Of a stretch of DNA of 64,000 bases, positions 7,901 through 15,494 are shown piece by piece (positions within the stretch are counted from its first letter, which is position 1; each line of letters opens with the position of its first letter). The notes under the pieces are model-generated. The model was not told the DNA's origin. It did no database searches and saw only the letters and a program-made list of their open reading frames with translations. The stretch is taken from positions 1-64,000 of the forward strand of contig JAPDPQ010000004.1 in assembly GCA_034506395.1 (NCBI GenBank). The letters run 5' to 3'. A program made the translations under genes and the position numbers. The stretch is from a candidate division KSB1 bacterium. Its GTDB lineage: Bacteria; Zhuqueibacterota; Zhuqueibacteria; Thermofontimicrobiales; Thermofontimicrobiaceae.

Positions 7901-9241
7901 TCAAATATATTCATTAATCGGTCCATACAAATGATAAAACCCATTGATCAACACCCCATTGACATCTTCAGGTTGCTGGGCAACACCAGAATTCACCAGA
8001 TGCAGGCCAATCTCTTTGGAACGCTTCAAGTATTTGAGGGCCAATTCTGCGCCGAGAGTCTTCGATGCCTTTAATTGCTCAAAATGCTGGCGAATTTTAT
8101 CTTGCTGTTTGGCGTCTTTCAGTAAGCTTTTCCATGGCTGCCAGCCCTCAGGATAAGCCCCGATCTTTTTGTTTATTTCACCAGTCCAACCAGCCTCATC
8201 AAGCATTTGGTATTTCCCCTCTTTAGGGCAGAACACAGCTACGGGACGGTTGTTCTCATATTTCAAGATACCATCTTTCTGGCTGCCATCAGCCCGCTGG
8301 CCGCCCAAAATTTTTCTGTTGTACAGATCATCGAGAAAATCATGATCCAATTTTTCATCAGGGATGTATTTGTCCATAATTTTTGAAATAAAATACATGA
8401 CATCTACACCGACATAATCGATCAACTGGAAGATGCCCATGGGTCGCAGCAATAAATCCTGGCTAACCTTATTGACAATGTAAATCGCTTCGAACGGCTT
8501 AAAATCCTTTTGCAGCCGCTCCACCTCGGTGATGGCATGAAGCGCATCCCGGAGGAAATGCCCATTACCGATGAACCCCGCTACGTCGGCAGAAAGGAAA
8601 ATCGTCTTTTTCAATCTTTTGGCGATTTCATAGCTCAGGTCAATGAGTTCTTTTTTAGTATCCTTGGCAGGAATTAGCTCCGCCAATCGCTGCACTGGGG
8701 GTGGATTGTAGAAATGAAATCCGATGATGCGACCACCGAGCTTAGCACCATCATTGAGCAGATGAATAGGGATCGAGGAAGTATTGCTGAAGAAAAAGGT
8801 ATCGTTGCTGCATAATTCATTGAGTTGGCTAAAGACCTTGAGTTTCACATCGATATTTTCGACAATGGCTTCAAATACCAGGTGCGAATTTTTCGCCATG
8901 CTCAACTCGGTCCCGACCCGCACCATGGCCATAAGGTCCTCGAGGAATTGATCGATGATGTCAAAATTTTCCACCAGATTGGGTCGATCGGCATAGAGAT
9001 CCCGCAACATGACCGCAGATTTTTCGGCCGTTTTCAATGCCTGGGATTTGAGGTATTGGAGCAGCCCGTCCAATGCATCGTCATTCGCATCGATCAAATT
9101 GAGCCGAAATTTTTTGCCCTTGTTTTCGGGCTTCAGCTTGAGAAATGCCATTTCCTGAGCCAATAATAGCGCAATGCCGCTGCCCATTTTTCCCGCCGCA
9201 CCGATGATGGAGACATTGGTCAATCGTTCGTCAAGAGTCAT
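7901..9241 (-). CDS. 3-hydroxyacyl-CoA dehydrogenase family protein
   Basis: 446 residues with CAGGGAGG 7 nt before the ATG. The N-terminal Rossmann fold shows IIGAAGKMGSGIALLLAQ (about 12-29). The HCDH substrate-binding region includes FSNTSSIPIHLL (about 153) and GFHFYNPPPVQRLAELIP (about 177-194), and a helical C-terminal domain follows with FIGNGHFLRDALH. These are hallmarks of NAD-dependent oxidation of 3-hydroxyacyl-CoA to 3-ketoacyl-CoA. It is longer than the usual 280-300 residues. The extra C-terminal 130 residues have no domain that I recognise, and the NAD site is GxxGxMG rather than the usual GxGxMG. It lies between the thiolase and the MBL-fold genes on the same strand. Confidence 0.87.
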   Translation of the reverse strand: MTLDERLTNVSIIGAAGKMGSGIALLLAQEMAFLKLKPENKGKKFRLNLIDANDDALDGLLQYLKSQALKTAEKSAVMLRDLYADRPNLVENFDIIDQFLEDLMAMVRVGTELSMAKNSHLVFEAIVENIDVKLKVFSQLNELCSNDTFFFSNTSSIPIHLLNDGAKLGGRIIGFHFYNPPPVQRLAELIPAKDTKKELIDLSYEIAKRLKKTIFLSADVAGFIGNGHFLRDALHAITEVERLQKDFKPFEAIYIVNKVSQDLLLRPMGIFQLIDYVGVDVMYFISKIMDKYIPDEKLDHDFLDDLYNRKILGGQRADGSQKDGILKYENNRPVAVFCPKEGKYQMLDEAGWTGEINKKIGAYPEGWQPWKSLLKDAKQQDKIRQHFEQLKASKTLGAELALKYLKRSKEIGLHLVNSGVAQQPEDVNGVLINGFYHLYGPINEYI

Positions 9242-9344
9242 AGATTTCCTCCCTGTTTAAAATCAAATGAACTCGTTATTACCTAAGCTGGATGAGCTAA
9301 AACCAAAAAATAAAAAATCATCTCCCACAGAAATGATTTCCCAC

Positions 9345-9390
9345 AGAAATGGACTATGATTTTTTTCTGTGGGATTCCATTTCTGTGGTT
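9345..9390 (-). terminator. Nested inverted repeat in the MBL-hydrolase / HCDH gap
   Basis: CCACAGAAATGG pairs with CCATTTCTGTGG across about 20 nt, and a second CCCACAGAAAT copy just upstream can pair with the TTTCTGTGGG in the loop, so two alternative hairpins exist. There is no clear U tract on the minus strand. It may end or process the transcript between 9448 and 9241. Confidence 0.4.
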
Positions 9391-9447
9391 TAAAAAGCTT
9401 TTATTCCAGGTGCATGAATTCAATTTATCGAATATCTATTACCTCAA

Positions 9448-10326
9448 TTATCCAGTTATCGAATTACCCAAAACAGCTTCAAACGAATACCTTTTCCCAT
9501 CAAACCGAATATGCCCTGCCCGAACTTGATCACCGTGATCAATGATGACCAGCCAGTTCCCCTCAATCGCGCGTTGGTATAATTTTCGTTTTGCTTCCAT
9601 CACCTCGACAGGATAGAGATCCAAAGCCATCACATAAGTAATCGGCAGATGAAAACTCGACGGCAAAATGTCGCCAGGATAGACCGCCGTTTGTCCATTC
9701 GACTCGATGATGACCATCTGGTGATGCTTCGTATGTCCACCTGTTTTTTCGACTCGAATCTGCGGCAGGATTTGGGCATCGCCATCAATCAATTCAACCA
9801 GCCCGTGCTCCTCCAACGGCTGCAAGTTTTCTTTAAAATAAGTCGCTTTTGTCCGCTCATCCGGCTTATTGGCATCCTCCCATTCGCCCCGCTGAAAATA
9901 ATATTTGGCATTGGGAAAAGTGGGGACGATTTTGCCGTCTGCATTGATTTTCGTTCCCGCTCCAATATGATCGAAATGGGCATGGGTGGCGATGACAATA
10001 TCTATGTTTTCTGGCTTCAAACCAATTTCTGATAATGATCGCTCGATTGAATTGTCATTTTTAATATTGTAAATGAATCGCATTTTGTCAGAATATTTAT
10101 TGCCCAATCCAGGATCGATCAGAACGTAATGCTCAGGCGTTTTAACCAGTATCGGATTGATCGTGATCTCATAGCGGTTCATGTCATCGGGTTGGACCAC
10201 CTTTTCCCAGATCATTTTGGGAACGATGCCGAACAAGGCGCCGCAGTCGATAGAGAAGGCGCCGTCATAGAGGAAAAATAGCTGGCAATTGCCGATTTGA
10301 AGTGATTGGATCATCGTTCTACTCAT
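9448..10326 (-). CDS. Metallo-beta-lactamase-fold hydrolase
   Basis: 292 residues. The zinc motif ATHAHFDHIGAG (about 114-125) is followed by further ligands in KTGGHTKHHQMV (about 199), YPGDILPS (about 218) and IIDHGD near the C-terminus, a complete MBL metal site of the hydrolase type. The start is uncertain: neither the ATG at 10326 nor the one at 10314 has a strong ribosome site. Its place within the acyl-CoA block suggests a thioesterase or lactonase-like role, but that is inference. The reaction cannot be told from sequence. Confidence 0.82.
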   Translation of the reverse strand: MSRTMIQSLQIGNCQLFFLYDGAFSIDCGALFGIVPKMIWEKVVQPDDMNRYEITINPILVKTPEHYVLIDPGLGNKYSDKMRFIYNIKNDNSIERSLSEIGLKPENIDIVIATHAHFDHIGAGTKINADGKIVPTFPNAKYYFQRGEWEDANKPDERTKATYFKENLQPLEEHGLVELIDGDAQILPQIRVEKTGGHTKHHQMVIIESNGQTAVYPGDILPSSFHLPITYVMALDLYPVEVMEAKRKLYQRAIEGNWLVIIDHGDQVRAGHIRFDGKRYSFEAVLGNSITG

Positions 10327-10388
10327 TTGAATTTATCAAAAATGGGCTCAATGAAACGATTAATCAAACCAAATTATTTCTTGGACTC

Positions 10389-10421
10389 AGATGTTGTCCA
10401 TTTTAAAAGTGGACAACATCT
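10389..10421 (-). terminator. 12-bp perfect hairpin downstream of acyl-CoA dehydrogenase 1
   Basis: AGATGTTGTCCA and TGGACAACATCT form a perfect 12-bp stem with a 9-nt loop just past the stop at 10427. On the minus strand no U run follows. On the plus strand TTTATGCTATTTTTT follows. It is probably a transcript-end or barrier hairpin. Confidence 0.55.
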
Positions 10422-10426
10422 TTATG

Positions 10427-11563
10427 CTATTTTTTAAACAACTCTCTCGAAATCACCAGCCGCTGGATCTCCGACGTCCCCTCGCCGATCTCACATAGCC
10501 GTACATCCCGATAGATCCGCTCCAGCGGCGTGTCTTTGGTCAGGCCTTTTTCGCCAACGATCTGAATCGCCTGATGCGCCACTTTGGTGGCGATTTCCGA
10601 GGCATACAATTTGGCCATGGCCGATTCCACAATAAAATCCTTGTGCGCATCTTCTAGCCGAGCGGCGTAATAGATGAGATGGCGGGCGCATTGGATCTGG
10701 GTGTACATGTCGGCAATTTTCCACTGGATGGATTGATATGCCGAGAGTGGCTTGCCATCTAGCTGATGGGATTTGGCATAGTCGAAAGCGTAATCGTATG
10801 CTCCTTGGGCTAGCCCGAGCGCCATGGCGCCAATGGAAATTCGGCCGCCATCCAGAATAGTGAGAAATTGCTTGAACCCTTCGCCTTCTTTGCCAAGCAA
10901 TTTATCGCCGGATAGCCGCATATTTTCGAACACCAGTTCATTGGTTACCGAGGCGCGCAAGCCCATTTTGTTCTCCTTCTTCGCAATGATAAATCCAGGT
11001 GTCCCTTTTTCCACGATAAATGAAGAGATCTTGCGCTGGGCCTCATCCTGTTCGGTTTTAGCTGTAATTATCGTCACATAAGCATGAGCAGCGCTTGTGA
11101 TAAAGCACTTTCGACCATTGATAATCCAATCATCACCATCTCGGATTGCCGTCGTTTTCGTGGCCCCCGCGTCAGAACCAGCACCGGGCTCAGTCAGACC
11201 AAAAGCCCCTAGTTCATAACCCTTTGCCAAAATGGGGAGATATTTTTCTTTCTGAGCCTGATTCCCAAATAGGATAAATGGCATAGCGCCCAAAGAATTA
11301 TGAGCAGCTATTGTGATGCCCGTTGAGCCGCACACCCGTGAAACTTCCTCCACAGCAATAATATAAGATACTGTGTCTAATCCAAGACCTCCGTATTCTT
11401 TGGGAATGACACAAGCAAACAGGCCAAAATCAGCGACTTTCTTCATCACGTCTTCGGGGAAAATGCCCTCGGTATCGAAACGATCAGCATGAGGGGCAAT
11501 TTCGGATAAGCAGAATTCTCTCACTTTTTTCTGAAAAGCTAACTGTTTATCACTAAGCTCCAT
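10427..11563 (-). CDS. Acyl-CoA dehydrogenase (copy 1)
   Basis: 378 residues from the ATG at 11563, preceded by AAGGAG with 6-nt spacing; the upstream ATG at 11614 has no such site. The family pattern is complete: an N-terminal helical domain, FGLTEPGAGSDAGATKT (about 125-141) in the flavin/substrate region, INGRKCFITSAAHA, and the C-terminal CEIGEGTSEIQRLVISREL with the catalytic Glu in the EGT motif. It oxidises acyl-CoA to 2-enoyl-CoA, passing electrons to an electron-transfer flavoprotein that is not in the window. It is paired with the paralog at 11687 and the downstream beta-oxidation genes. Substrate chain type cannot be told. Confidence 0.92.
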   Translation of the reverse strand: MELSDKQLAFQKKVREFCLSEIAPHADRFDTEGIFPEDVMKKVADFGLFACVIPKEYGGLGLDTVSYIIAVEEVSRVCGSTGITIAAHNSLGAMPFILFGNQAQKEKYLPILAKGYELGAFGLTEPGAGSDAGATKTTAIRDGDDWIINGRKCFITSAAHAYVTIITAKTEQDEAQRKISSFIVEKGTPGFIIAKKENKMGLRASVTNELVFENMRLSGDKLLGKEGEGFKQFLTILDGGRISIGAMALGLAQGAYDYAFDYAKSHQLDGKPLSAYQSIQWKIADMYTQIQCARHLIYYAARLEDAHKDFIVESAMAKLYASEIATKVAHQAIQIVGEKGLTKDTPLERIYRDVRLCEIGEGTSEIQRLVISRELFKK

Positions 11564-11686
11564 ATTATTCTCCTTAAAATTGCAGGGCAAATTGCCAAAT
11601 TGCCCTACACACAATACTCATTGTCAGTATGTAACTTCAAGACTTCCATCAACCCAATTATCGAGCAATGATGTCATTTTTTTTGA

Positions 11687-12826
11687 TCATTTTAACAATT
11701 GATTTGCGATTACAATGCGTTGCACCTCGGAAGTGCCTTCATAAATCTCAGTCACCCGCTGATCTCTATACATCCGCTCTATCGGATATTCTTTCATATA
11801 ACCATATCCACCATGGATTTGAAGCGCTTTATGGACAACACGGAATGCCATTTCAGAAGCAAACAATTTGGCCATAGAAGCCTCTTTAGAAACCCGCTGC
11901 TTTTGATCATAACGCCAGGCAGCATGATAAACCAAATATCGTGCAGCCTCAATTTCGGTGGCCATATCGGATAACATAAACTGAATCGCTTGAAATTGGC
12001 AAATCGGTCTGCCAAATTGTACTCGCTGTTTCGAATATTCAAGCGCTTGTTCAAATGCTGCCTCGGCGATGCCCAGAGCTTGAGCTGCGATCCCGATGCG
12101 GCTGTGATCCAGAGTGGCAAGGGCAATTTTGTAGCCCTGACCAGGTTCTCCAATAAGATTTTGTTTTGGAACGCGACAATCTTCTAAAATTACTTCCGCA
12201 GTGGATGAAGCTTTAAGCCCCATTTTATTTTCGATTTTTCCGATCCTAAAGCCTGGGAAATTTTTCTCTACCACAAAAGCGGAGATCCCCTTCGCCCCAG
12301 CTGATTTATCTGTTACGGCGAATACAATAAAAATATCAGCTATCCCACCATTGGTCACAAATTGTTTCCTGCCGTTTAAGCGATAATAATCGCCATTCAA
12401 ATCGGCACTTGTTTTGATGCTCGCAGCATCAGAGCCAGCATTGGCCTCAGAAAGGCAAAAAGCCCCGATGCTCGAGCCGCTCGCCAATTTGGGAAGATAG
12501 GTTTTCTTCAATAATTCAGAACCGAAATCCAAAATTGGCAATTGGGCGGGCGAATTCGTCACAGAGAGCATTACCCCCACCGAGGCATCCGCTTTCGATA
12601 CCTCCTCAATTGCCAATGCATAACATAATGTATCGAAACCTGCACCTCCATATTCAGAAGGGATGCAGATCCCACAATAACCAAGCTCTGCCAGCTCCTT
12701 AATTATTTCAACGTCCATCACGCCTTCTTGATCCGCCTTCTCTGCCAGTGGAGCCAATCTTTGCTTGGCAAAATCCCTGATTGAATCACGCACCATAATT
12801 TGCTCATCGGTCAAATTGAAATCCAT
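11687..12826 (-). CDS. Acyl-CoA dehydrogenase (copy 2)
   Basis: 379 residues with CGGAGGG just before the ATG. Motifs are FCLSEANAGSDAASIKT (about 122-138), LNGRKQFVTNGGIAD and the C-terminal TEIYEGTSEVQRIVIANQLL with the catalytic Glu in YEGT, the short/medium-chain arrangement. It is clearly paralogous to the gene at 10427 but not a recent duplicate. It lies at the upstream end of the minus-strand acyl-CoA block (acyl-CoA dehydrogenases, MBL hydrolase, hydroxyacyl-CoA dehydrogenase, thiolase). No enoyl-CoA hydratase is present, so the pathway is not complete in this window. Confidence 0.93.
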   Translation of the reverse strand: MDFNLTDEQIMVRDSIRDFAKQRLAPLAEKADQEGVMDVEIIKELAELGYCGICIPSEYGGAGFDTLCYALAIEEVSKADASVGVMLSVTNSPAQLPILDFGSELLKKTYLPKLASGSSIGAFCLSEANAGSDAASIKTSADLNGDYYRLNGRKQFVTNGGIADIFIVFAVTDKSAGAKGISAFVVEKNFPGFRIGKIENKMGLKASSTAEVILEDCRVPKQNLIGEPGQGYKIALATLDHSRIGIAAQALGIAEAAFEQALEYSKQRVQFGRPICQFQAIQFMLSDMATEIEAARYLVYHAAWRYDQKQRVSKEASMAKLFASEMAFRVVHKALQIHGGYGYMKEYPIERMYRDQRVTEIYEGTSEVQRIVIANQLLK

Positions 12827-12861
12827 AATCCCTCCGTCTAGATTTGCACAATGAAAATGAA

Positions 12862-12884
12862 ATGGCGAGCCAATTGCTCGCCAT
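12862..12884 (-). terminator. Hairpin after the DnaJ-like gene
   Basis: ATGGCGAGC-CAATT-GCTCGCCAT is a 9-bp perfect stem with a 5-nt loop, followed on the minus strand by TTCATTTTC. It separates the DnaJ-like gene (ends 12947) from acyl-CoA dehydrogenase copy 2. Confidence 0.6.
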
Positions 12885-12946
12885 CGGGTTTAAAAATCAA
12901 AACTGTCAATATCCCAAAAATATTCATATTCTATGTCCATTATTCC

Positions 12947-13561
12947 CTATTCTTGAATGAAAATTCGAATGGTCAATAATCCAACACCAGGAATCATGAC
13001 TTTCAGGCGACTATCATTCTGAATATTCGGCGGGATTTGAAGCCTGGTATCAATCGTCTTTTCGATATAGCCCAATCCATGACAATGATCGCAGAACGGA
13101 AAAATTCCCCAGAAAACATCTGCGCATACGGGACATGCTTCCCTAACAGGAAGGCTAAGAGGGATCGTTACACCATTTTTTGCCTCATTTTCTGTGATTA
13201 TCAACTCTAATTGATACTGCAACTTAGAAAATTTTGGAAAAAACAGCGAGTTTATGAATAGATCAAAATCAGGAGCAAAATTGAAGGGGCTCCATTCCTG
13301 CACGCTCTCGTTCCAAAAGCTGAGGCTTGATTTTCGAGCTGCTTCCTCCCGCTCTCGCCTGAGCTTTTCATCATAAGCCTTTCGCTTGCTCACAGTATTG
13401 ATATGCTCATACGCTTCTGTTATCTTTCGAAACTCTGTTGAATCATTTGTTCCACAAACATCTGGATGGGAGCATCTCGCCAATCTTCGGTACGCTTTCT
13501 TTATCTCCTCCTGACTGCAATCAGGGGATACTCCCAAAATTTCATAATAATTTTTCGTCAT
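12947..13561 (-). CDS. DnaJ-like co-chaperone with J domain and partial zinc motif
   Basis: 204 residues. The N-terminal J domain (about 3-68) has YYEILGVSP, KKAYRRLARCSHPDV with the HPD triad, and KRKAYDE. A charged linker (REREEAARK) follows. About residues 115-204 resemble a DnaJ substrate-binding domain reduced in size. CPVC and CDHCHGLG (about 142-163) form one zinc site instead of the two sites with four CxxCxGxG repeats of DnaJ. The protein ends with RLKVMIPGVGLLTIRIFIQE, the end of C-terminal domain I. It lacks C-terminal domain II and a dimerisation helix. It would stimulate an Hsp70 whose gene is not here. It lies beside two Hsp20 genes on the same strand. Confidence 0.82.
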   Translation of the reverse strand: MTKNYYEILGVSPDCSQEEIKKAYRRLARCSHPDVCGTNDSTEFRKITEAYEHINTVSKRKAYDEKLRREREEAARKSSLSFWNESVQEWSPFNFAPDFDLFINSLFFPKFSKLQYQLELIITENEAKNGVTIPLSLPVREACPVCADVFWGIFPFCDHCHGLGYIEKTIDTRLQIPPNIQNDSRLKVMIPGVGLLTIRIFIQE

Positions 13562-13870
13562 TTGTCAATGCGCTAATTAATGCTGAACGAAAAATTGATA
13601 TATTGAATTGAATATTGAATGCTGAGAAGGCTTATTTCGTATTTTCTGCATTATAATTTATCATTATTCAAATAAAAAATCAAGACAATTTTTTATAGAA
13701 TTAGAACCGTTTTTCATCTGCTCTCAATTAGCAGAAATGATCTTAAAACGGGGCTGTAAGTTATTCTTCAACTCAAAGGAAATCAGATTAATCAGAAAAG
13801 GCTATTGTTTGGTGGTAAAGGAGAATGGGAGAAGTATTGAAGCATAATCTGAAGAAGTCAATATCTTAAA

Positions 13871-13907
13871 AAATTAGGGCTCCGCATTCAAAACGGAGCC
13901 CTAATTT
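13871..13907 (-). terminator. Rho-independent terminator after Hsp20 copy 1
   Basis: AAATTAGGGCTCCG and CGGAGCCCTAATTT form a 14-bp stem with a 9-nt loop, followed on the minus strand by TTTTTTAAG. It lies right after the stop at 13914. The remaining upstream gap 13562-13870 is AT-rich with no gene seen. Confidence 0.85.
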
Positions 13908-13913
13908 CATTAA

Positions 13914-14357
13914 TTATGAAACCGTAATGGGGATCTCTTTTGGTTTGACTTCCTCTTTCTTCGGCAGTGTAATCGTTAGCACTCCATCTTTGTAGGAAGC
14001 CTTCACCTTTTTATCTTCTACCTGAGTTGGCAGGGTGAAACTTCTCTGGAAGGTGCCATAACGACGCTCGAGTCGATGATAATTCTCAGTTTCCTCCTTT
14101 TTCTCTTCCTTCTTCTCACCTTTTATGGTCAATGTATTTTCAGAAATACTGATTTTAATATCATCTTTGTTAATTCCCGGTACCTCTGCGGTCAGCACAA
14201 AGTCATCTTTGGTTTCTTTAATATCCACCGAGGGATACCAAGCCAAAGTTGACTCTGCTACCTCCGAGGACGTGCCGAAGAAAGTGTCAAACATTCGATC
14301 CATTTCCCGTCTGAAACTGTCAATCTCGCTTAATGGTCTCCAACGGATAATCGCCAT
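13914..14357 (-). CDS. Small heat shock protein Hsp20 (copy 1)
   Basis: 147 residues from the ATG at 14357, preceded by AAGGAGG with 8-nt spacing; an upstream ATG at 14375 overlaps that site and is rejected. The N-terminus MAIIRWRPLSEIDSFRREMD is typical of bacterial class A sHsps. The alpha-crystallin domain covers about 38-140 with YPSVDIKETKDDFVLTAEVPG and SYKDGVLTITLPKK. The C-terminal I-x-I motif is KEIPITVS. It holds unfolding proteins in a refoldable state in the cytoplasm. The same-strand paralog lies 76 nt upstream, so both are probably co-transcribed and end at the hairpin at 13871. Confidence 0.95.
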   Translation of the reverse strand: MAIIRWRPLSEIDSFRREMDRMFDTFFGTSSEVAESTLAWYPSVDIKETKDDFVLTAEVPGINKDDIKISISENTLTIKGEKKEEKKEETENYHRLERRYGTFQRSFTLPTQVEDKKVKASYKDGVLTITLPKKEEVKPKEIPITVS

Positions 14358-14433
14358 ATTAAACACCTCCTTCATTTAAAGTTTTTACTGAGATCTATTT
14401 TATTTGCAAAAAATTCCCAATAGTTCAGATTCA

Positions 14434-14877
14434 CTATGACACCGAAATAGTGATCTCTTTCGGCTTCACTTCCTCTTTTTTGGGTAAATTAATTGTCAAT
14501 ATCCCATTTTTGAAGGAAGCCTTCACCTTTTCTCCTTCGATCGGCACAGGGAGGTAAAAACTCCTTTGAAACTTACCATAAGTCCTCTCGACTCTATGAA
14601 ATCGCCGCTCTTCCATGCGGTCCGGTTCTTTTACTTCGCCAGAAATTGTCAGGGTTTCATCGGCCATGTTAATCTTCACATCTTCTGCCGAAACTCCTGG
14701 AAGCTCGGCATAGATAATGAATTCATCTTTTGTCTCTTCGATGTCAACTAATGGATAACAATCGCAAATCCCTTCGCTGTTTTCTTCAACCGTTCGATAA
14801 AACTTTTGAAGCCTGCGATCCATCTCCTCTCTTAAATTGCGAAACTCATCTAATGGTCTCCATCTTACGACTGGCAT
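14434..14877 (-). CDS. Small heat shock protein Hsp20 (copy 2)
   Basis: 147 residues with AACGAGGAGG upstream of the ATG. It has the same layout as copy 1: MPVVRWRPLDEFRNLREEMD, then the alpha-crystallin domain (about 38-140) with YPLVDIEETKDEFIIYAELPG, SFKNGILTINLPKK and the C-terminal KEITISVS. Between residues 27 and 40 it has an unusual acidic, Cys-containing stretch (VEENSEGICDCYP) absent from copy 1. The two proteins share most of the domain, indicating a tandem duplication that has since diverged. They may form mixed oligomers (inference). It is probably the first gene of the unit. Confidence 0.95.
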   Translation of the reverse strand: MPVVRWRPLDEFRNLREEMDRRLQKFYRTVEENSEGICDCYPLVDIEETKDEFIIYAELPGVSAEDVKINMADETLTISGEVKEPDRMEERRFHRVERTYGKFQRSFYLPVPIEGEKVKASFKNGILTINLPKKEEVKPKEITISVS

Positions 14878-14933
14878 AACTTTTTCCTCCTCGTTATTGT
14901 TTGGGATTTTTTTAATTTTCTACTCACCCATCT

Positions 14934-14948
14934 ACAAACACTGTGCCA
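14934..14948 (-). promoter_or_regulatory. Possible sigma-54-type promoter upstream of Hsp20 copy 2
   Basis: On the minus strand TGGCAC-AGTGT-TTGT lies 57 nt before the ATG. The -24 element is perfect. The -12 element is TTGT instead of TTGC, so the match is imperfect. The rest of 14878-15494 (617 nt) holds no gene; AT-rich non-coding sequence includes a short palindrome near 15461. Confidence 0.3.
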
Positions 14949-15494
14949 ATTACTAAATACGATTTTTATTGTTTAATTTTGCAATAGTTAGTTAGTCACA
15001 AGATAAAGGTAGACCAAATTGGAAGGGTTCGGAAAATATTTCATAAGAGCGTCATTATGGCAGACTGTTTATTCGTTTTGACAAGGATCAGCGGGAGCAA
15101 AAGTTTTCGTGAATCATTGCAATGTATAGTCAGCCCTATAAGCATTGCCACTAGCACACTTGGCATTTTTTAGATCATTCAAAATTTGGAATCAAATAGA
15201 TCTGAAAAAATTGAAAAGAGATGGCTAAACATGGAGATTATTTGAAGGTTAAATGATCTTCATGATTGAATGTATTTGCCGACCAATAATCGGATTAGCT
15301 GCTCTTCAAGTTCAGCAACAAGAAGGATCAAATTCTTATAAACAGGATTAATTGACAGTGGATCTCAGCATGAAAAAATAATCAAGTTTTATTATTTGGA
15401 TTAAAAATCAGACTTGTAATGCATCTTTATGCTTCAAAATTCAATCTTGTCTCAAAAATGCTTAAGCATTTATAAATGTTATTCAAGTATCTTG

